Position numbers and translations under genes: made by a program. The notes under the pieces are model-generated. The model was not told the DNA's origin. It made no database searches and saw only the letters and a list, made by a program, of their open reading frames with translations. From Paramyrothecium sp. XJ0827 (Eukaryota; Ascomycota; Sordariomycetes; Hypocreales; Stachybotryaceae), in contig JAJFPB010000001.1 in the NCBI GenBank assembly GCA_020881915.1, positions 5,642,001 through 5,706,000 of the forward strand: a stretch of DNA of 64,000 nt, read 5' to 3'. This document shows positions 1-11,446 of the stretch, piece after piece. The stretch's first letter is position 1, and the number at the start of each line of letters is the position of its first letter.

Positions 1-735
1 CGACGTGACCGAGGACCGACGAGACGTTCACGATGGTGCCTCCGCGATCGCCGCGGATCATGGCTGGGAGGAAGCTCTTCAGGCAGTAAAAGGGGCCGAG
101 GAGGTTGGTGCTCAAGCTTCGGTCGATCTCATCCTCGGAAAGATTGAGAAGGGATTTGCCGACAACAACGGCGGCGTTGTTGATGAGGACAGTGGGGGTT
201 CCGAGCTATACACACTATTAGATCTAGCACTCCCCAGGCATCGCTGGGCCAGACTCACATCACGCTCGATTTCCTTTGTGACCTTTGCAACTTGCGCTTT
301 ATCGCTGATGTCGCACTTGTAGTAGGTGACACCCCTCGACTCTCCGTTCTCCATCTCCTTGACGTCGAGCACTGCCACCGACGCGCCCCTCATGCCGTAC
401 ACTTCCGCCACGAGCATGCCGAGGCCGCTGGCGCCGCCCGTGATGACAATGACCTCCTCGCCGAGGTCGACCTCCCGCGGCAGGCCATGCGCCACGCGCT
501 GGTTGATGATGTTGGCCATCCAGCAGAGGGTGATGAAGACGGCCCAGGCGATGGTCGCAAGCATGTGAGGGGCATCCCACATGACCGCCCTGGCGCGGAG
601 GCAGAGCGGGATGAGCCAGCAGATGAAGGGGTGCAGCAGCGTGACGTTGAGGACCTTGAGGAAGAGGTCTACCGAAAGCGGCGCAAACCAGGAGTCGTCC
701 TGCGGCGGCCGCGGGTAGCTTGGAGCGCTCGGCAT
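1..735 (-). CDS. Membrane-anchored short-chain dehydrogenase/reductase, 3' end outside the window
   Basis: NAD(P)-dependent short-chain dehydrogenase/reductase of the retinol-dehydrogenase-like type. Exon 1 runs 735-259 (159 codons, ATG at 735) and exon 2 from 205 off the left edge. The 53-nt intron (206-258) has a GTGAGT donor and ATAG acceptor, and its removal joins ERD to LGTPTVLIN in frame. Residues about 20-80 are hydrophobic and look like one or two membrane segments, suggesting an ER or lipid-droplet location. The Rossmann cofactor motif TGGASGLG follows at about residue 98, and exon 2 supplies the NNA motif and the strand ending VNVSSVLG. The catalytic Tyr-x-x-x-Lys is beyond the edge, so activity cannot be checked. 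The substrate is unknown; lipid or sterol-like ketones are a guess from the family. Confidence 0.9.
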
Positions 736-1540
736 GGTGGACGATGTAACGCGGGTATGAATCGTGAGGGCAGTGGGGAAGAGGGGTCGTTGAGCTCTGG
801 TTTATTGCAATGCGATTTTGGAAAGGACAGAAAGATCGTCTGATGATTGCGCCGAATGAAGAAGAAGAGAAAAAAGTTCAAAAAGGAGAAAGTAAAGGAC
901 AAATCGTAAGAAGCCGTAGTGGGATGTGGTGAAGGAATTGGGGGGTCAAAGCCGAAACATCTGACGTCCGATCTTTAGCTCCGCGCGGGTACCTGTAGCT
1001 CAGGGACGGGGCGCCAGCTATTGTTTCAGCCAACCCCGTGGAAAGCTACCCCTGGTTTCTGACCCATGCTTCAGGGTCCCCACGAGCCTTCGCAGTCTGA
1101 CATGCCAGATTTTATTTTATTGTTCCTGTCAAAGAATGAAATAGAGAGTGTGATATCTGAGCCGGAGGGATTTGAGAGTCAAGACTGTGAAGCATAATTT
1201 CAAGGACTTGATTCACGATCGAGAGGAATTTGTCACCGAAGGATCTTTACACATTTGGCTTCAATTTCTTGTTTTGGAGCTTGGTGAGAATCAGGAGTGA
1301 ACCGATGACCAACACATGAGAAGGCATACCTCAAATCATATTGATCAAGGTACTACCAGCGCACTTGAATGGGAAACTGAATGAATAGGTAAACGATGCC
1401 ATGCCTTGAAAATGCCTTGTCTATGCCGAGATTTATACTATTATACAAGATTCGTGTGGTAGGTACTAAATTACAGGCGCCGCCATGCGCCGCTCCGCTG
1501 CCAGCTGCACCGGAGTGCTCACGAGGCGCTCACGGAACGC
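736..1540. other. Intergenic: promoter of the dehydrogenase gene and 3' flank of RRG9
   Basis: About 0.8 kb between two minus-strand genes. It should hold the upstream region of the dehydrogenase (purine-rich in plus orientation near 855-905) and the 3' untranslated region of RRG9. I see no coding frame with recognisable similarity, no tRNA and no repeat array. Confidence 0.6.
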
Positions 1541-2623
1541 TCACGGAGCTTTACTGCCAGCTGTCGTCGGCTCCTCGTCCGCCTTCTGCTCCTCTCTCAA
1601 CAATCTCTTCTCCCTCTGCGAGAGATACTGCCTGCTTGGCTTCTCTCGGTTCTCCCTCCCGCGGTGACCTGCGCCTCGCTCCCTCTGCGCCCGATACTGC
1701 CTGACCTCGTCCTCCTCGAGATCCTTCTCGCGCTGGGTGGCCTTCTTGCTCCACTCGTGGAAGCTCGGGTCTCTGGCGATACCCGCCTCTCGCCACTTCT
1801 TGGGAGGCTTGATGCCCAGAGCAGCCTTGCGCTCCCACACCGACATACCGCGCCGGAACCATCGCTCCTGGCGTTCCTGCTCCTCTTCCACGGACGGCTG
1901 CCATTTACTCTTGAGTATTCGCCGGATCGCCTCCGCGGGGACTTCGAACTTGTCGGCCAGCGCTTGCGTCGTGTAGACGTCGGGGAACTGGGCATTGAGA
2001 GCACGAATACCCGCCAGCGCATCGGGAGATAAGCGCTTCATAGGCTTCCAACCTTCGGGGAATTTCTCCTTGAGCGCCTTCTTCTGAATCTTCCATTCTT
2101 CCAGCTTGGGGCGATCGGGGCTGGAGCCATCTTGCTGCAAGACATCGGTACGTTCAATTTTTTCTGTTCTGGGCTCCCTCTTCTTCTTTTCTGTTACTTG
2201 CTTGCTGCGTTTGGCATCTGTTTCAGTACGGTGCTCTCGTCGGCCGTTTTTCTGGAGGTTCTGAGCCGTTCCGCGCGGGGACTTCGTCCGGGTGATCTTC
2301 AGCCCATGCTCTTGCGGACTCTCATTGGCAGGATCGTCGGTTGAAATCTCGGTGGTGCGCTCCGCTGCAGGAGCGTTCTCCCCTTCGCTTGCGCCAGCCA
2401 ACGTGGATCGCGCAGCCGGATCATCTTGACGCTGAGAGGATGAGGCATGGAGGCTGCGCAGCTGTCTTGCATTTTCGAAGCACGTTCGAAGTCGAATGGT
2501 TGACCGTGAAATCTGGAACTGGTGACCACGGAGCAGTGGATTTGCCGATGTATCGATCCTGTGAACCTGAGCCAGCCCCTGAAGAAAGGTCCTCCATGAG
2601 GCGGCACGACAAGAACAACTCAT
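1541..2623 (-). CDS. RRG9: Required for respiratory growth protein 9, mitochondrial (neugrin family)
   Basis: Single-exon gene of 360 residues starting at the ATG at 2623. The N-terminus is rich in Arg, Ser and Ala with few acidic residues, as expected of a mitochondrial targeting peptide. A low-complexity charged stretch (about 70-170) follows. The conserved RRG9/neugrin region begins at about residue 180 with motifs such as FPEGWKPMKRLSPDA, a helix-turn-helix-like FPDVYTTQALADKFEV and RRILKSKW. In yeast, Rrg9 is needed for respiratory growth and mitochondrial genome maintenance; neugrin in animals is linked to the mitochondrial ribosome. The C-terminal tail is highly charged and may be coiled. 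The identification rests on the central domain; the length fits Pezizomycotina homologues. Confidence 0.88.
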   Translation of the reverse strand: MSCSCRAASWRTFLQGLAQVHRIDTSANPLLRGHQFQISRSTIRLRTCFENARQLRSLHASSSQRQDDPAARSTLAGASEGENAPAAERTTEISTDDPANESPQEHGLKITRTKSPRGTAQNLQKNGRREHRTETDAKRSKQVTEKKKREPRTEKIERTDVLQQDGSSPDRPKLEEWKIQKKALKEKFPEGWKPMKRLSPDALAGIRALNAQFPDVYTTQALADKFEVPAEAIRRILKSKWQPSVEEEQERQERWFRRGMSVWERKAALGIKPPKKWREAGIARDPSFHEWSKKATQREKDLEEDEVRQYRAQRERGAGHRGRENREKPSRQYLSQREKRLLREEQKADEEPTTAGSKAP

Positions 2624-4138
2624 GCTTGAGCTTGCTCTGTCTGGCGACGCGCGAAGCTGAGAATCGAGGTGGAAAAAAAGTTGCTGTTCGAGGAAACCAC
2701 CCTGCAGGCTTGACGCCGACTAAGTGGAGAGTACCCGACGCAAAAGCGCCAGCCTGCCTTTGAAGTGTACTCTACCCAGCCGGGTTGCTGTCTTGCCGGT
2801 GAGCGGGAAGTACCCACTACCAGTGAGACCCATTAGGACGGTACCGAGGCGCCTTCAGGACCTGCAACCACTGAGGTCGGAGTAAAGCTGAGCCGGCTCC
2901 ACCGTGCGTGCATGCGCAAACGGGATTTCACTCCAAATCCCGAATCCGATTTCCAGCCATCGGGCCACGGCTCCACTCCCTTAAGATCGCAACAAGTCAC
3001 CCGGCACGTCGGTTTGGCCACTTACGTCCAGTTCGGAGCACCGCCGTTCTTCACTTACCTGGTGTCGATCTATTCCTTACTTCCTCTGCTTGCTCAACAC
3101 ATGCAATAGGATCCAATAGGTTCGGAGCTGTTGACGCTCAATTGGCCTGCGTACATGCAACCGCCATCTCTTCACAATTACACGACGGCTAGACTCGAAA
3201 CCATTTTGGAAATGCAGCCATGACCTGCCGTATGAGCTATCCCGCCGTGGGTTCCTTGCTTCATCCCAGCTTCGAGCATTCTATCATATTTCCGTTTTGA
3301 GTCTGGCTCGACTTTATCATATTTCTGCCAATGGTTGTATTGGTTCTATCCCCAATTCTTTTTAAGTTCTTGGGTTAGGGGCTACTGAGAAACGCACCAA
3401 GCGGCTGTCGACATCATAGTCTACTTTCAAGTTGCCAGATCCGCCACCCGAGGACAGAACCCTCCTTTGAGATGTTTCAACGCTTACGGGCTGCTCCGAG
3501 CAGGACAGCCTGCTTGCTCTCTTCGAGCCATCATAGGTCACCCACAAGCGTCCCGCAGCCTCCACCTACCTGGCTGGTCGGCCAAGGTCTGTCCAATATC
3601 GCCATGTAGCCGCGAAGCAGCAGTTCTTCCCTGTCGAAGCCTAGCGCTTCACATTTTCGCTTGATGGGTACCCTTCCCATGAAATCACCACCTTCGAATG
3701 ACAGGCTCGTGGGCAGGCTAAACCGACCAGCAGCACACATGGGCGCTCTAGTGCACGCTTCTATGGATCTAGCAATAGTTCCCGGAGTCGTGGTGTCATG
3801 TCTGGATGACTGTTGTACGCTTCACGACGCCTTGTCCTATGTCTTTGTATGCACCACTCTCGCCACTGTGATGTCAAGCTCTTGTTAGCTAGCCTCCTGT
3901 TCCTTGACCTGCATCTGGAGGCACGCGTTGCGTGAATCTGACTTTAGCTGTTGTCTTGAGTCCTTCTCATCCATGCTTATTGCCGATTCATTCCTTTTCC
4001 ATTAAACCCATTGGACCTAATATTTGTTGTGCAAATGATCTATCTTGGTTGACCGCTCTATACTAGACTCTTGATCTATCCTAGGCTTACATCTCCGCCT
4101 GCGGTTTACCATCCTTTTTGCTGTTACAACTCCAGAAA
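2624..4138. other. Divergent intergenic region between RRG9 and the oxygenase gene
   Basis: About 1.5 kb separating two head-to-head genes, so both promoters lie here. Short open frames exist on both strands but none has a recognisable domain, codon pattern or intron structure. Pyrimidine-rich sequence (about 4070-4130) precedes the oxygenase start and probably marks its 5' untranslated region. Confidence 0.55.
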
Positions 4139-5679
4139 ATGGCTTCGTTCTTAAAGGCACAGGACGATGCCATGGTTGTCTGGGGCCACCACTTCCGTTG
4201 GACCTCTCAACACCAGACAGCGGCTGAGCTTCGCCCTTTGCTTTTCTCTTACGACAAGTTGGCAAACGACGCATTGGAGAGAATTGATGAGATATCGCCA
4301 CCCCCTACGAAAGGATGGAAATGCCCTCACGGCTCAGGGCCGGGGCAAAGAGATCTTTACACCCTTCTCGAAGAACATGCGGTGGAGGACGAGACTTTAG
4401 GGAAGTTATGGAATGAAGTAATTACCATCCCGGACTGGGTAGACTGGGACCAGATTGAGCGTGGGCAGCGCGTGGCTTACCAGTTCAACGCGCAGGTCTT
4501 GCTTGGTGTAAGCTCCGACCACCAACCACCGACCAGGCTGTCAGCTAACACGTGGATCTAGCTTCTCTACAAGAGTCTTCTCGGCGGCATGGGAGCATTC
4601 CGCGTCGTAGAAACCCTTTCGAAGACCGGTGGATTCGGTGTGCAAGTCACGAGAAGACGACTTCTCGAAACACTGCAGCATTTCATGGAAGTAATTGAGG
4701 ATATTGACGCAGTCAAGCCTGGCGGCAAGGGATTCGTCTCATCGGTCAGAGTTCGTTTGCTACACGCAGCTGTGCGACGTCGCCTGATGCAGCTCGAAGC
4801 TGAGAGGCCTGGCTACTTTGACATGGACCACCTAGGCGTCCCTATCAACGACCTGCACTCCATCGGTACCATTTCTGTCTACTCAGTCGCCATCGTCTAT
4901 ATGGCATTACCTCGCCAGGGCATCTACATCACACACCAACAAGTCACCGACTACTTGGCTCTATGGCGATGGGTCGGTCATCTGCTAGGTACCCCAGTAG
5001 ACTGGATGGCTACTCCGGAATCCGCCAAGGCAATGATGGAGTCGGTGATGTTTTCGGAGATGCATCCGTCAACCGGCTCTAAGATCCTAGCCAACAATAT
5101 CCTGACAGCGGAGGCAAACGTTCCGCCGCTCTGGGCGCCCCGGGAGTATCTTACCGCCCAGGCGTATCTCCTGAACGGCGACGACCTCGCCCAGGCTCTT
5201 GGTATAGAGAAGCCACTTTTCCGGCACCGTATCATGACTTGGTTTCAATGCTTCGTGCTCATGGGCTTGAGCTACACGTACCCCTTCCTTCCGGCCCGGG
5301 TTCAGCGAAGGAGAGATGAGGTATTTCATCCGAGGCCCAGACTAGTTGGAAATCCTGCTTGTACTGACAGGTTGGACAGCGTTTCCGGAGTGTTGCAAAC
5401 GCGATGATCACTAGCCAAAAGTTGGGTGGCATTGGCGAGACCAGCAAGTTTGAGCTACAATACGTCCCCGAGTACGGCAAGACTACCGAACTCGGCTTGA
5501 TCAAGACTCTGGTCAAAGACGAGGAACCACGGAAAACGTACATCACCATAATACCCATTGTGGCCGGCTTGGTCTTGGCAACATGGGCCATAGTCCAAGT
5601 GGCCAAGGCTTCGAAGCCTTTCACATTGCAGATCGTTTCGTCACTGATGAAGGGCCAAACGCTGCAGGCCCTGAGCTAG
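4139..5679 (+). CDS. mpaB/rubber-oxygenase-type (DUF2236) fungal oxygenase, membrane-anchored
   Basis: Three exons: 4139-4507, 4562-5320 and 5380-5679, giving 475 residues. Intron 1 (4508-4561) has GTAAGC and CTAG. Intron 2 (5321-5379) has GTATTT and ACAG, with a TACTGAC branch site 12 nt before the acceptor. An alternative acceptor at 5370 would add three residues, but it lies too close to the branch point. The protein belongs to the ER-bound oxygenase mpaB / latex-clearing-protein catalytic family: the N-terminal block with WGHHFRWTSQH, the RVRLLHAAVRRRLM helix carrying the conserved His/Arg, and a later SVYSVAIVYMALPRQGIYIT block. A hydrophobic segment near residues 425-445 (IIPIVAGLVLATWAIVQVA) suggests a C-terminal membrane anchor. 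Family members are heme-dependent oxygenases cleaving prenyl or other hydrophobic chains. The substrate here is unknown and no biosynthetic cluster surrounds it. The first in-frame ATG is 4139; the open frame upstream has no ATG. Confidence 0.83.
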
Positions 5680-6182
5680 TGGCTTCGGGTCGCGCTGCCT
5701 ACGAACGACGAATTATGAGAAATGTCTGAATGGGCTTCTTTGAAGTTATTTTATATCTTGAATTGGGTGACCTGGCATGCAGGTGCTCTGTAAAATAGTT
5801 TATCCTAATGTATGTGTAACCCTAGACGCCTTGATAGCATGCAAAGCAATCGAGTTTTCCCACGCCGCAATACTGTTTGACAAGCCTCCTATGAAGATCC
5901 TTTTAACTCCGTAGTGACAATCGCTTTCGCGGTTCGGAAGCGATGTAAGACGAAACACAAGACTGCCTGTCCGGTAATATGAGGCAGAGAAAAGAGAGAA
6001 GAAAAACCACAAGTACGCCCGATGCATGCAGACTGTACGACGCGAAATCCTGCCCACTAACGCCAGTACAACCATTTTGTTGCGTCAAGGGAGGAAAAAA
6101 GAGGACCTGGCTATAGCCAGTCTGTAAGTCCTCCAACGTATAGACAAAACGAGGACAGCAACCCAAACTTCCAAGGAGAGAT
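5680..6182. other. Convergent 3' region between the oxygenase gene and RCN1
   Basis: About 0.5 kb between the stop codons of two tail-to-tail genes. It should contain both 3' untranslated regions and cleavage sites. No further gene or repeat seen. Confidence 0.6.
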
Positions 6183-6959
6183 TTATGCATCTAGCATCAA
6201 CTCGACAGGAGGCCGCATGGTGTGAGCCAAAATGGGTCGGGACGACTCAATAGGGCTCAAAGCTTCAGGAGAGTCGGTCATGTCTTCGACAACAACAGCT
6301 GGGAGCCCCGGGCTGTCGCCATGGTCGTCGGGGCGATAGATGAGAGTAGAGCTGCGGCTGCGGGTGCCGACGTGCGCGGGGGCACCATCAGCACCGGGGC
6401 TCACGGGTGAGTCGGCAAAAGCAGGCCGCTGGCTGTGTAGCTTCGCAAGGGCCTCGGCGAGGTCATCTGCATGGACCTGCTTGTTCGGGGCGTCCTCGAG
6501 GCGCATCTCCCAACCGTGGGGAGGGCTGGGAGGCGGAGAGATGAAGAAGAGCTTGCCGGCGTCGGGGAGAGCCAGGTGTTCGTCCTTGGCGTGCACTGGG
6601 GTAGGCTGGCCGAAGTAGACCCTGCAGCGGTCGCCAAGGATGTTCTTGCCGTCGAACTGAGGTCGCACGCGGATGGCGGCGTCCTCGTCCCAGAAGGAGA
6701 TGACGATGCGGCGGAACGACTTGAGCGGGGCGAAGGCGTGGACGGGAGCAATGTCCTCGACGAGGGTGCGGATGGTGTGAAGGTTCTCCGGGCGGAAGGT
6801 ATCGAGGTTGTTCAGGCCGGTGACGAGGAGGGTGTTGGAAGGCGGCGTGGGTTGCGCAACGGGCGGCAAGTTGCTGAGGTCGAGGGTCAGGCCAAGCTTG
6901 TTGGAGGCCGACGAAGAAGAGCGCGAGGCGCGCGGTGAGGCGGAGGGTGTAGGTTCCAT
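6183..6959 (-). CDS. RCN1: Calcipressin, calcineurin regulator
   Basis: Single-exon gene of 258 residues. The start is the first in-frame ATG, at 6959; the open frame continues upstream but only with non-ATG codons. Residues about 42-117 fit the RRM-like fold of the RCAN family (TLLVTGLNNLDTF, then RIVISFWDEDAAIRV and the CRVYFGQP strand). The diagnostic calcipressin SP motif FFISPPPSPPHGW lies at about 138-150. A C-terminal PxIxxT-like calcineurin docking element is visible as RPILAHT near residue 245. Calcipressins bind and modulate the Ca2+/calmodulin-dependent phosphatase calcineurin. The Ser-rich stretch PRASRSSSSAS near the N-terminus and the phospho-regulated SP motif suggest kinase control. 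Transcriptional control by calcineurin/Crz1 is usual in fungi, but I did not find a convincing Crz1 site. Confidence 0.93.
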   Translation of the reverse strand: MEPTPSASPRASRSSSSASNKLGLTLDLSNLPPVAQPTPPSNTLLVTGLNNLDTFRPENLHTIRTLVEDIAPVHAFAPLKSFRRIVISFWDEDAAIRVRPQFDGKNILGDRCRVYFGQPTPVHAKDEHLALPDAGKLFFISPPPSPPHGWEMRLEDAPNKQVHADDLAEALAKLHSQRPAFADSPVSPGADGAPAHVGTRSRSSTLIYRPDDHGDSPGLPAVVVEDMTDSPEALSPIESSRPILAHTMRPPVELMLDA

Positions 6960-9940
6960 GTTGAGCGGTGGTGTTGTGTGCTGTTGGCACGGAAGAGTGG
7001 GAGAGGTTCTGTGGTTGTGGTTGTTGACAGGCAACGTTGATAGCAGAGGGATTCGAGGAGGATGACTTGGGTTGAGGTTGAAACACCGATAAGTAGATGT
7101 GTGTAGGTTGTGGAGCTAACAATCCATAGACAGTGGTGGTATGCTCGAGTAAAGTATGGCGAGCGGTTGAAGAGGTGAGTCTGTCGAGCTGGATGGGAAC
7201 AGGATGGCGATTCGGGAGTAGATGTACAAATACTAGATTCCCAGCCCCGAAAAGACGAAGCCCGGGACGGCAAAGGCGGGGAGGGCGCCCCAAGCAAAAG
7301 TGGTACCTGTAGGCTTAGGCTTAGCCCGAAGATTCTGGAGGGGGGGCCATGCACTGCAACTGGGAATGAGGGGGGGGGGGCGGGCCCCACAATCACAGAC
7401 CACTGACCACTAACGGCTGACGTTTCGATGGCGAACGGCGAAGGCTGTGCAAACACAAAGGGCCAGGTTTTTTCACCCTTCGCTCTCCGCCGATTGCCTA
7501 TTCGACGGTGCCCTGCGTCTGGTTGGTTCTGGTTGATTTGAGTTGAAAATTCCTACGCCAGGAGTGGACGAGTCAATTAAAGTTGCCACCGGTCCCCTCC
7601 CATCCCCCGGTCCCCTTGGAGCGCTGTAACCGCCCTTTCGTTATCGTTCATTGAATGCACGATAGCCACACTACTACATGTCCCCTGACTTCACTTTGCC
7701 TGGACAATCGCGCGGGTGTCATGCATGACGCTCTTGGCATGGGGGTTGAGGGCGGGTAACGCATTTTCCACGGTCTTCCGTCATTTGTCACCCGTATTTC
7801 CGCGAAGCAACCAGCGCGAGCCATGCCCTTTGCTCCCCCCGGACCCTCGGGCTACGGTTCACCACTAGGCCCGACCTCAGCCATGCTGTTAACGCTGAAG
7901 CAGGAACCAAGACACCACAGGGGGCTAGCGCTCGCTGGAGGGCTGTGCTGGTAAATGTTGAGGCAAAGGCTTTTGTTGCTGCGCTTCCTCGGCTACCTCT
8001 ATCGGTATTTCCCTGCGCTGGGCTCTACCTCGGACTTTACGTTCTGGCTCATCCATGCAAGCGGGCTTTGGGGGGGATGTGTTTGTAGTACATTTCGTCG
8101 TGCTTCTGTCGTCCGCTTGCCTAATCGGGGCTTGGGGCACTTTGACAGGCACTTGTAAGGCCTCTCACTGACCTGGCTTTTGTGAACAGCATTCCCTTCG
8201 CCTGCTTCAACAACCAGGGAGGCCTGTCCTGGCTTGACGAATATTGCTTCAACTGTGCCACGTCGTCTTTTACTCGCGCACGCAATGCAAGGCTTGGATA
8301 ATCCAGAGGGCAGAAAGCCAGACAAGCAAAGCTCGTTGAACCATGGACTGGGCTGCTTCTAGTCACCGTCTGTCCCCGCCAGGCGGGCGGCTGTGCATCG
8401 ACTCCATGCGGCACCCTACGGACAATTTCGACGCTTCGTCTCGGTTGGCCCTCCGTCTTCTCCCGTGCAATCCTTCGGTCCGTGATTGTAATCATCTCCA
8501 TGAAAGAAGGGGGGAAATGTGATTAAGCATCGTTAGGCGCAGCAGCCGGTGATACGGAACACCTGGCCTTGCCGCCGCGTAATGATCCCACCGCAGTATG
8601 GGTCAGGCATTCTATCTCCAGGAACACAAACACAACACATGACAAGGACGTTCGACATCACGTTCTATCCTGAAGCTATGCTGATGCCATCCTCGCGTCG
8701 AACCACTCTACTATGTGGTCAGTTACGCTACACGCAAAGTAACAGAATGCGCCGTCACCTCTTGTGGCTCTCTAGTTCAGACCACCGCAGACTTGATCCA
8801 AACGGCGTATCGCTCCAAGCGCCGTCCCTGTCCTATTGTCTCATGGACAACACCAGTCCCTACCAAGACCAATAGACTTCGGTACATGCACCAGGCTCCT
8901 GGGTAGATCAATAAACCAAATTGGACCCCCTCGAGCAAGGACGATGTGGAGACTGCAATTCTCTCCGCCAACGTTCCTGGCGAGTCTAGATGAGTTGCTT
9001 CGCCCGTGTCGATCCTTGTCGCAGCGAAGATGCGTATTCGCATTTCCTCGTTTGCAATGCCGTCCAAGAGTGCGCAGCATAGACGTCAAGCGATACGACT
9101 CATCACCAACCCGGACAAAGCCGGTGGCTCGTCCTCCCCGTGGACGGTTCCAAGCCTCTCAGACTTGAGACACAACCGTGACACCTACGTAAAGTCTGCC
9201 CATTCACAACGAACAGCAAACGCCATTCATTCTACTCTCTAGCAAAAAGCTTGGTTTCACCCGAGTCTTGGCTCCCCGCCGTGGCAGTGCCCGCCTCCGC
9301 CGTCATTCCCACCCCTGCTAAACACTTGCTTTCCTGTTTGGGTAAGAAGAGGAGCTTTATCCCCACGCCCACGGCTCGCTTCTCTGCATGCAGAGCTTCG
9401 TATGGCACGGACAACCTCCGTCGCAGCATAACATAGCCAAGACAAAAAAGCTCGTTGTTGGCGATGACGGAACCCGTCCTTTACCCCGGCTGGGCTATGT
9501 GATACAAAACATTTCGTCTGATCGTCACGAGTCGGAGGAGCAGCTGGTGGGGCCAACATGGCGCAGTGCTGGCCTCCCTACGGCGCTGACGCTATCGTGG
9601 TCCTCACGTTCCTCCGCCATTACGAACAAATCATTTGCCAAGAAGCCTGGACATCGAGACTGGGACATGTTGACATTCGTCAATTGAAGGGAATCAGACC
9701 ATTGTACAGACATTTTACATTCGAGCATCTTGCTGCGCTATCCGCATCCTCAGACCTAGTGTTACAAAATTGTACAGAGAACGGACACCATTTACGGCAC
9801 AAGTCGGTAAAGACTCCTGTTTAGCGCTGCATTAGCAACATGCGGCAGTTTGGTGCAGCTCCTGTCCTGTGCCTCTCCGGCTATGCTCTCTCTATCCATG
9901 CCGGTTCTCGCCGTTACCCACGGTGCTCTGCGCCGCCTCC
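6960..9940. other. Long intergenic region upstream of RCN1
   Basis: Nearly 3 kb between two minus-strand genes. The RCN1-proximal part probably includes a 5' leader; an 11-base G run lies at 7370-7380. All open frames here are short, overlap each other on both strands and show no domain. I see no gene. The part nearest 9940 should be the 3' untranslated region of the mitochondrial PheRS gene. Confidence 0.55.
7370..7380 (+). repeat. Poly(G) run of 11
   Basis: Eleven consecutive G on the plus strand, followed after one C by another GGG. It lies 411 bp upstream of the RCN1 start, so on the RCN1 sense strand it is a poly(C) tract in the promoter or leader. Such runs are prone to slippage and sequencing error. 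Confidence 0.85.
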
Positions 9941-11446
9941 TCAACGGAGCTCAACCCCGAGCTCCTTGACCAGAGCCTCCCTCACGTCTTCATGAAACTT
10001 GTTCGTCTCTTCATTGGTCAGGGTCCGCTCCAGGCTGCGGTAGACGATGCGGTAAGCCATGCTCTTGCGCCCCGTCTTAGGATGCGTAAACTCATCGATG
10101 AGCCTCACATCCTCCACCACGTCACCTGCCACGTTGCGCACAAGCTCCATCACGTCGTTTTCGTGAAAGTTACCCTTGGTATTGCCGCCCGCGGCCGACG
10201 TAGAACGGAGCCAGAACGAGACGTCCTTGGGGCAGGGTGGGTATTTGGAGAAAGGCTCAAAGCGCTTCAGGCTCTCCAAATTGTCCGAGACGCCTTCAAA
10301 CTGCGACAAGAAGCGCTTGTCCTGGGACCAGAAAAGGCGAATGTCTGGGATTTTAAAGAGAAGCATGGCAATTCGGTCGATGCCAATTCCAAAAGCCCAG
10401 CCTAGTTGCGAGGGTACGCCCGCATTGATGTAGATGTCCTGCTTGACCACTCCACAGCCCAGTACCTCAAGCCAATCTCCAGCATAGTAGACCTCAAGCT
10501 CCCAAGAAGGACTGGTAAATGGGAAGTAGGCCTCGACCCATCGCATCCGCAGCGGCTCGTCGACAAAGTTCGGATCCGACTTCATGGCGGCAGCCTTTGC
10601 CCTGCTGAAAATGTCCACCACCATTCCTTCCAGAGACCGCTTTAAGTGCGCACCGATCGCCTCAGCCTCTGCCGCTGAATGGTGCTCGCTCTGAAGAGGG
10701 TTTCGCTCCGCGTGGTGCGGTGGATTGGGGTCCTCGACCTTGATGTCGTGTTTGGGCAGCTTCTCTAGGTCTGTCCGGACAGCTGCCGCAACGTCGCCGT
10801 TGGGGACTTTGGTGCGATCCCAGGATCTCGCGCCTTCCATTTGATGGAACACGGGGTAGTGGCTTCGATCAATCGCATCTCGACGGTACACGTCTGCGGA
10901 AACGAGGTATCCATCGCTTAGGTTTGCGCGGAAGGTGTCCGCTTGGTGCGCGCTCGTGTGCGTACGGAGCAAGGTGTGGTCGTTGATGTAGTAGGTATCT
11001 GAAGGCGCGCGCCCCGGGTGATTCGCAGGGAAGCCTAGCGAGTCGAAGTTCTGCTTGGTGGAGACGACTGGGTTAAGGTCGTTGTGATATTTGTAGGTGG
11101 GCTCGGGGAAGTTCGACTGGATGATTTGCCGCGTGATTGACACCGGATGGTCATGTTGAAGGTGCAGCCGCCGCGATGTGGCACTGAGGACATTTGAGGG
11201 GACGTTGAACCAGGTGTCCGTCTTGTGCGTCTCACCACGGATTTGCACATTGTCTGGAGCCGTGGAAGAGGAGGCTGCTACTCGGTTAACGAGCTAGTCC
11301 ATGAAGGATTGCAGTCACCAGGAGCAGATCGCCCGTAGGAGCTACATGCTTGAGAGAAGAAACGGACCTGAAGAGTACGCTCGCAAGGTAGCTGAGCTAA
11401 ATTGGAGAGGAGGAGCTCCTCGGAGACGGAGCTTGAAGCACCGCAT
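9941..11446 (-). CDS. MSF1: Phenylalanyl-tRNA synthetase, mitochondrial
   Basis: Monomeric mitochondrial PheRS that charges mitochondrial tRNA-Phe. Two exons: 11446-11368 (26 codons plus 1 nt) and 11277-9941, giving 471 residues. Exon 1 encodes MRCFKLRLRGAPP onward to RAYSS, an Arg-rich amphipathic start free of acidic residues, typical of a matrix targeting peptide. The 90-nt intron has a GTCCGT donor and TAG acceptor; a second AG three bases on would drop one residue. Class II synthetase motif 2 is visible as FHQMEGARSWD (about residue 170) and motif 3 as GIGIDRIAMLLF (about 323). The C-terminal 95 residues form the ferredoxin-fold anticodon-binding (FDX-ACB) domain typical of this enzyme. 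Without exon 1 the frame would have no ATG near its start. Confidence 0.94.
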
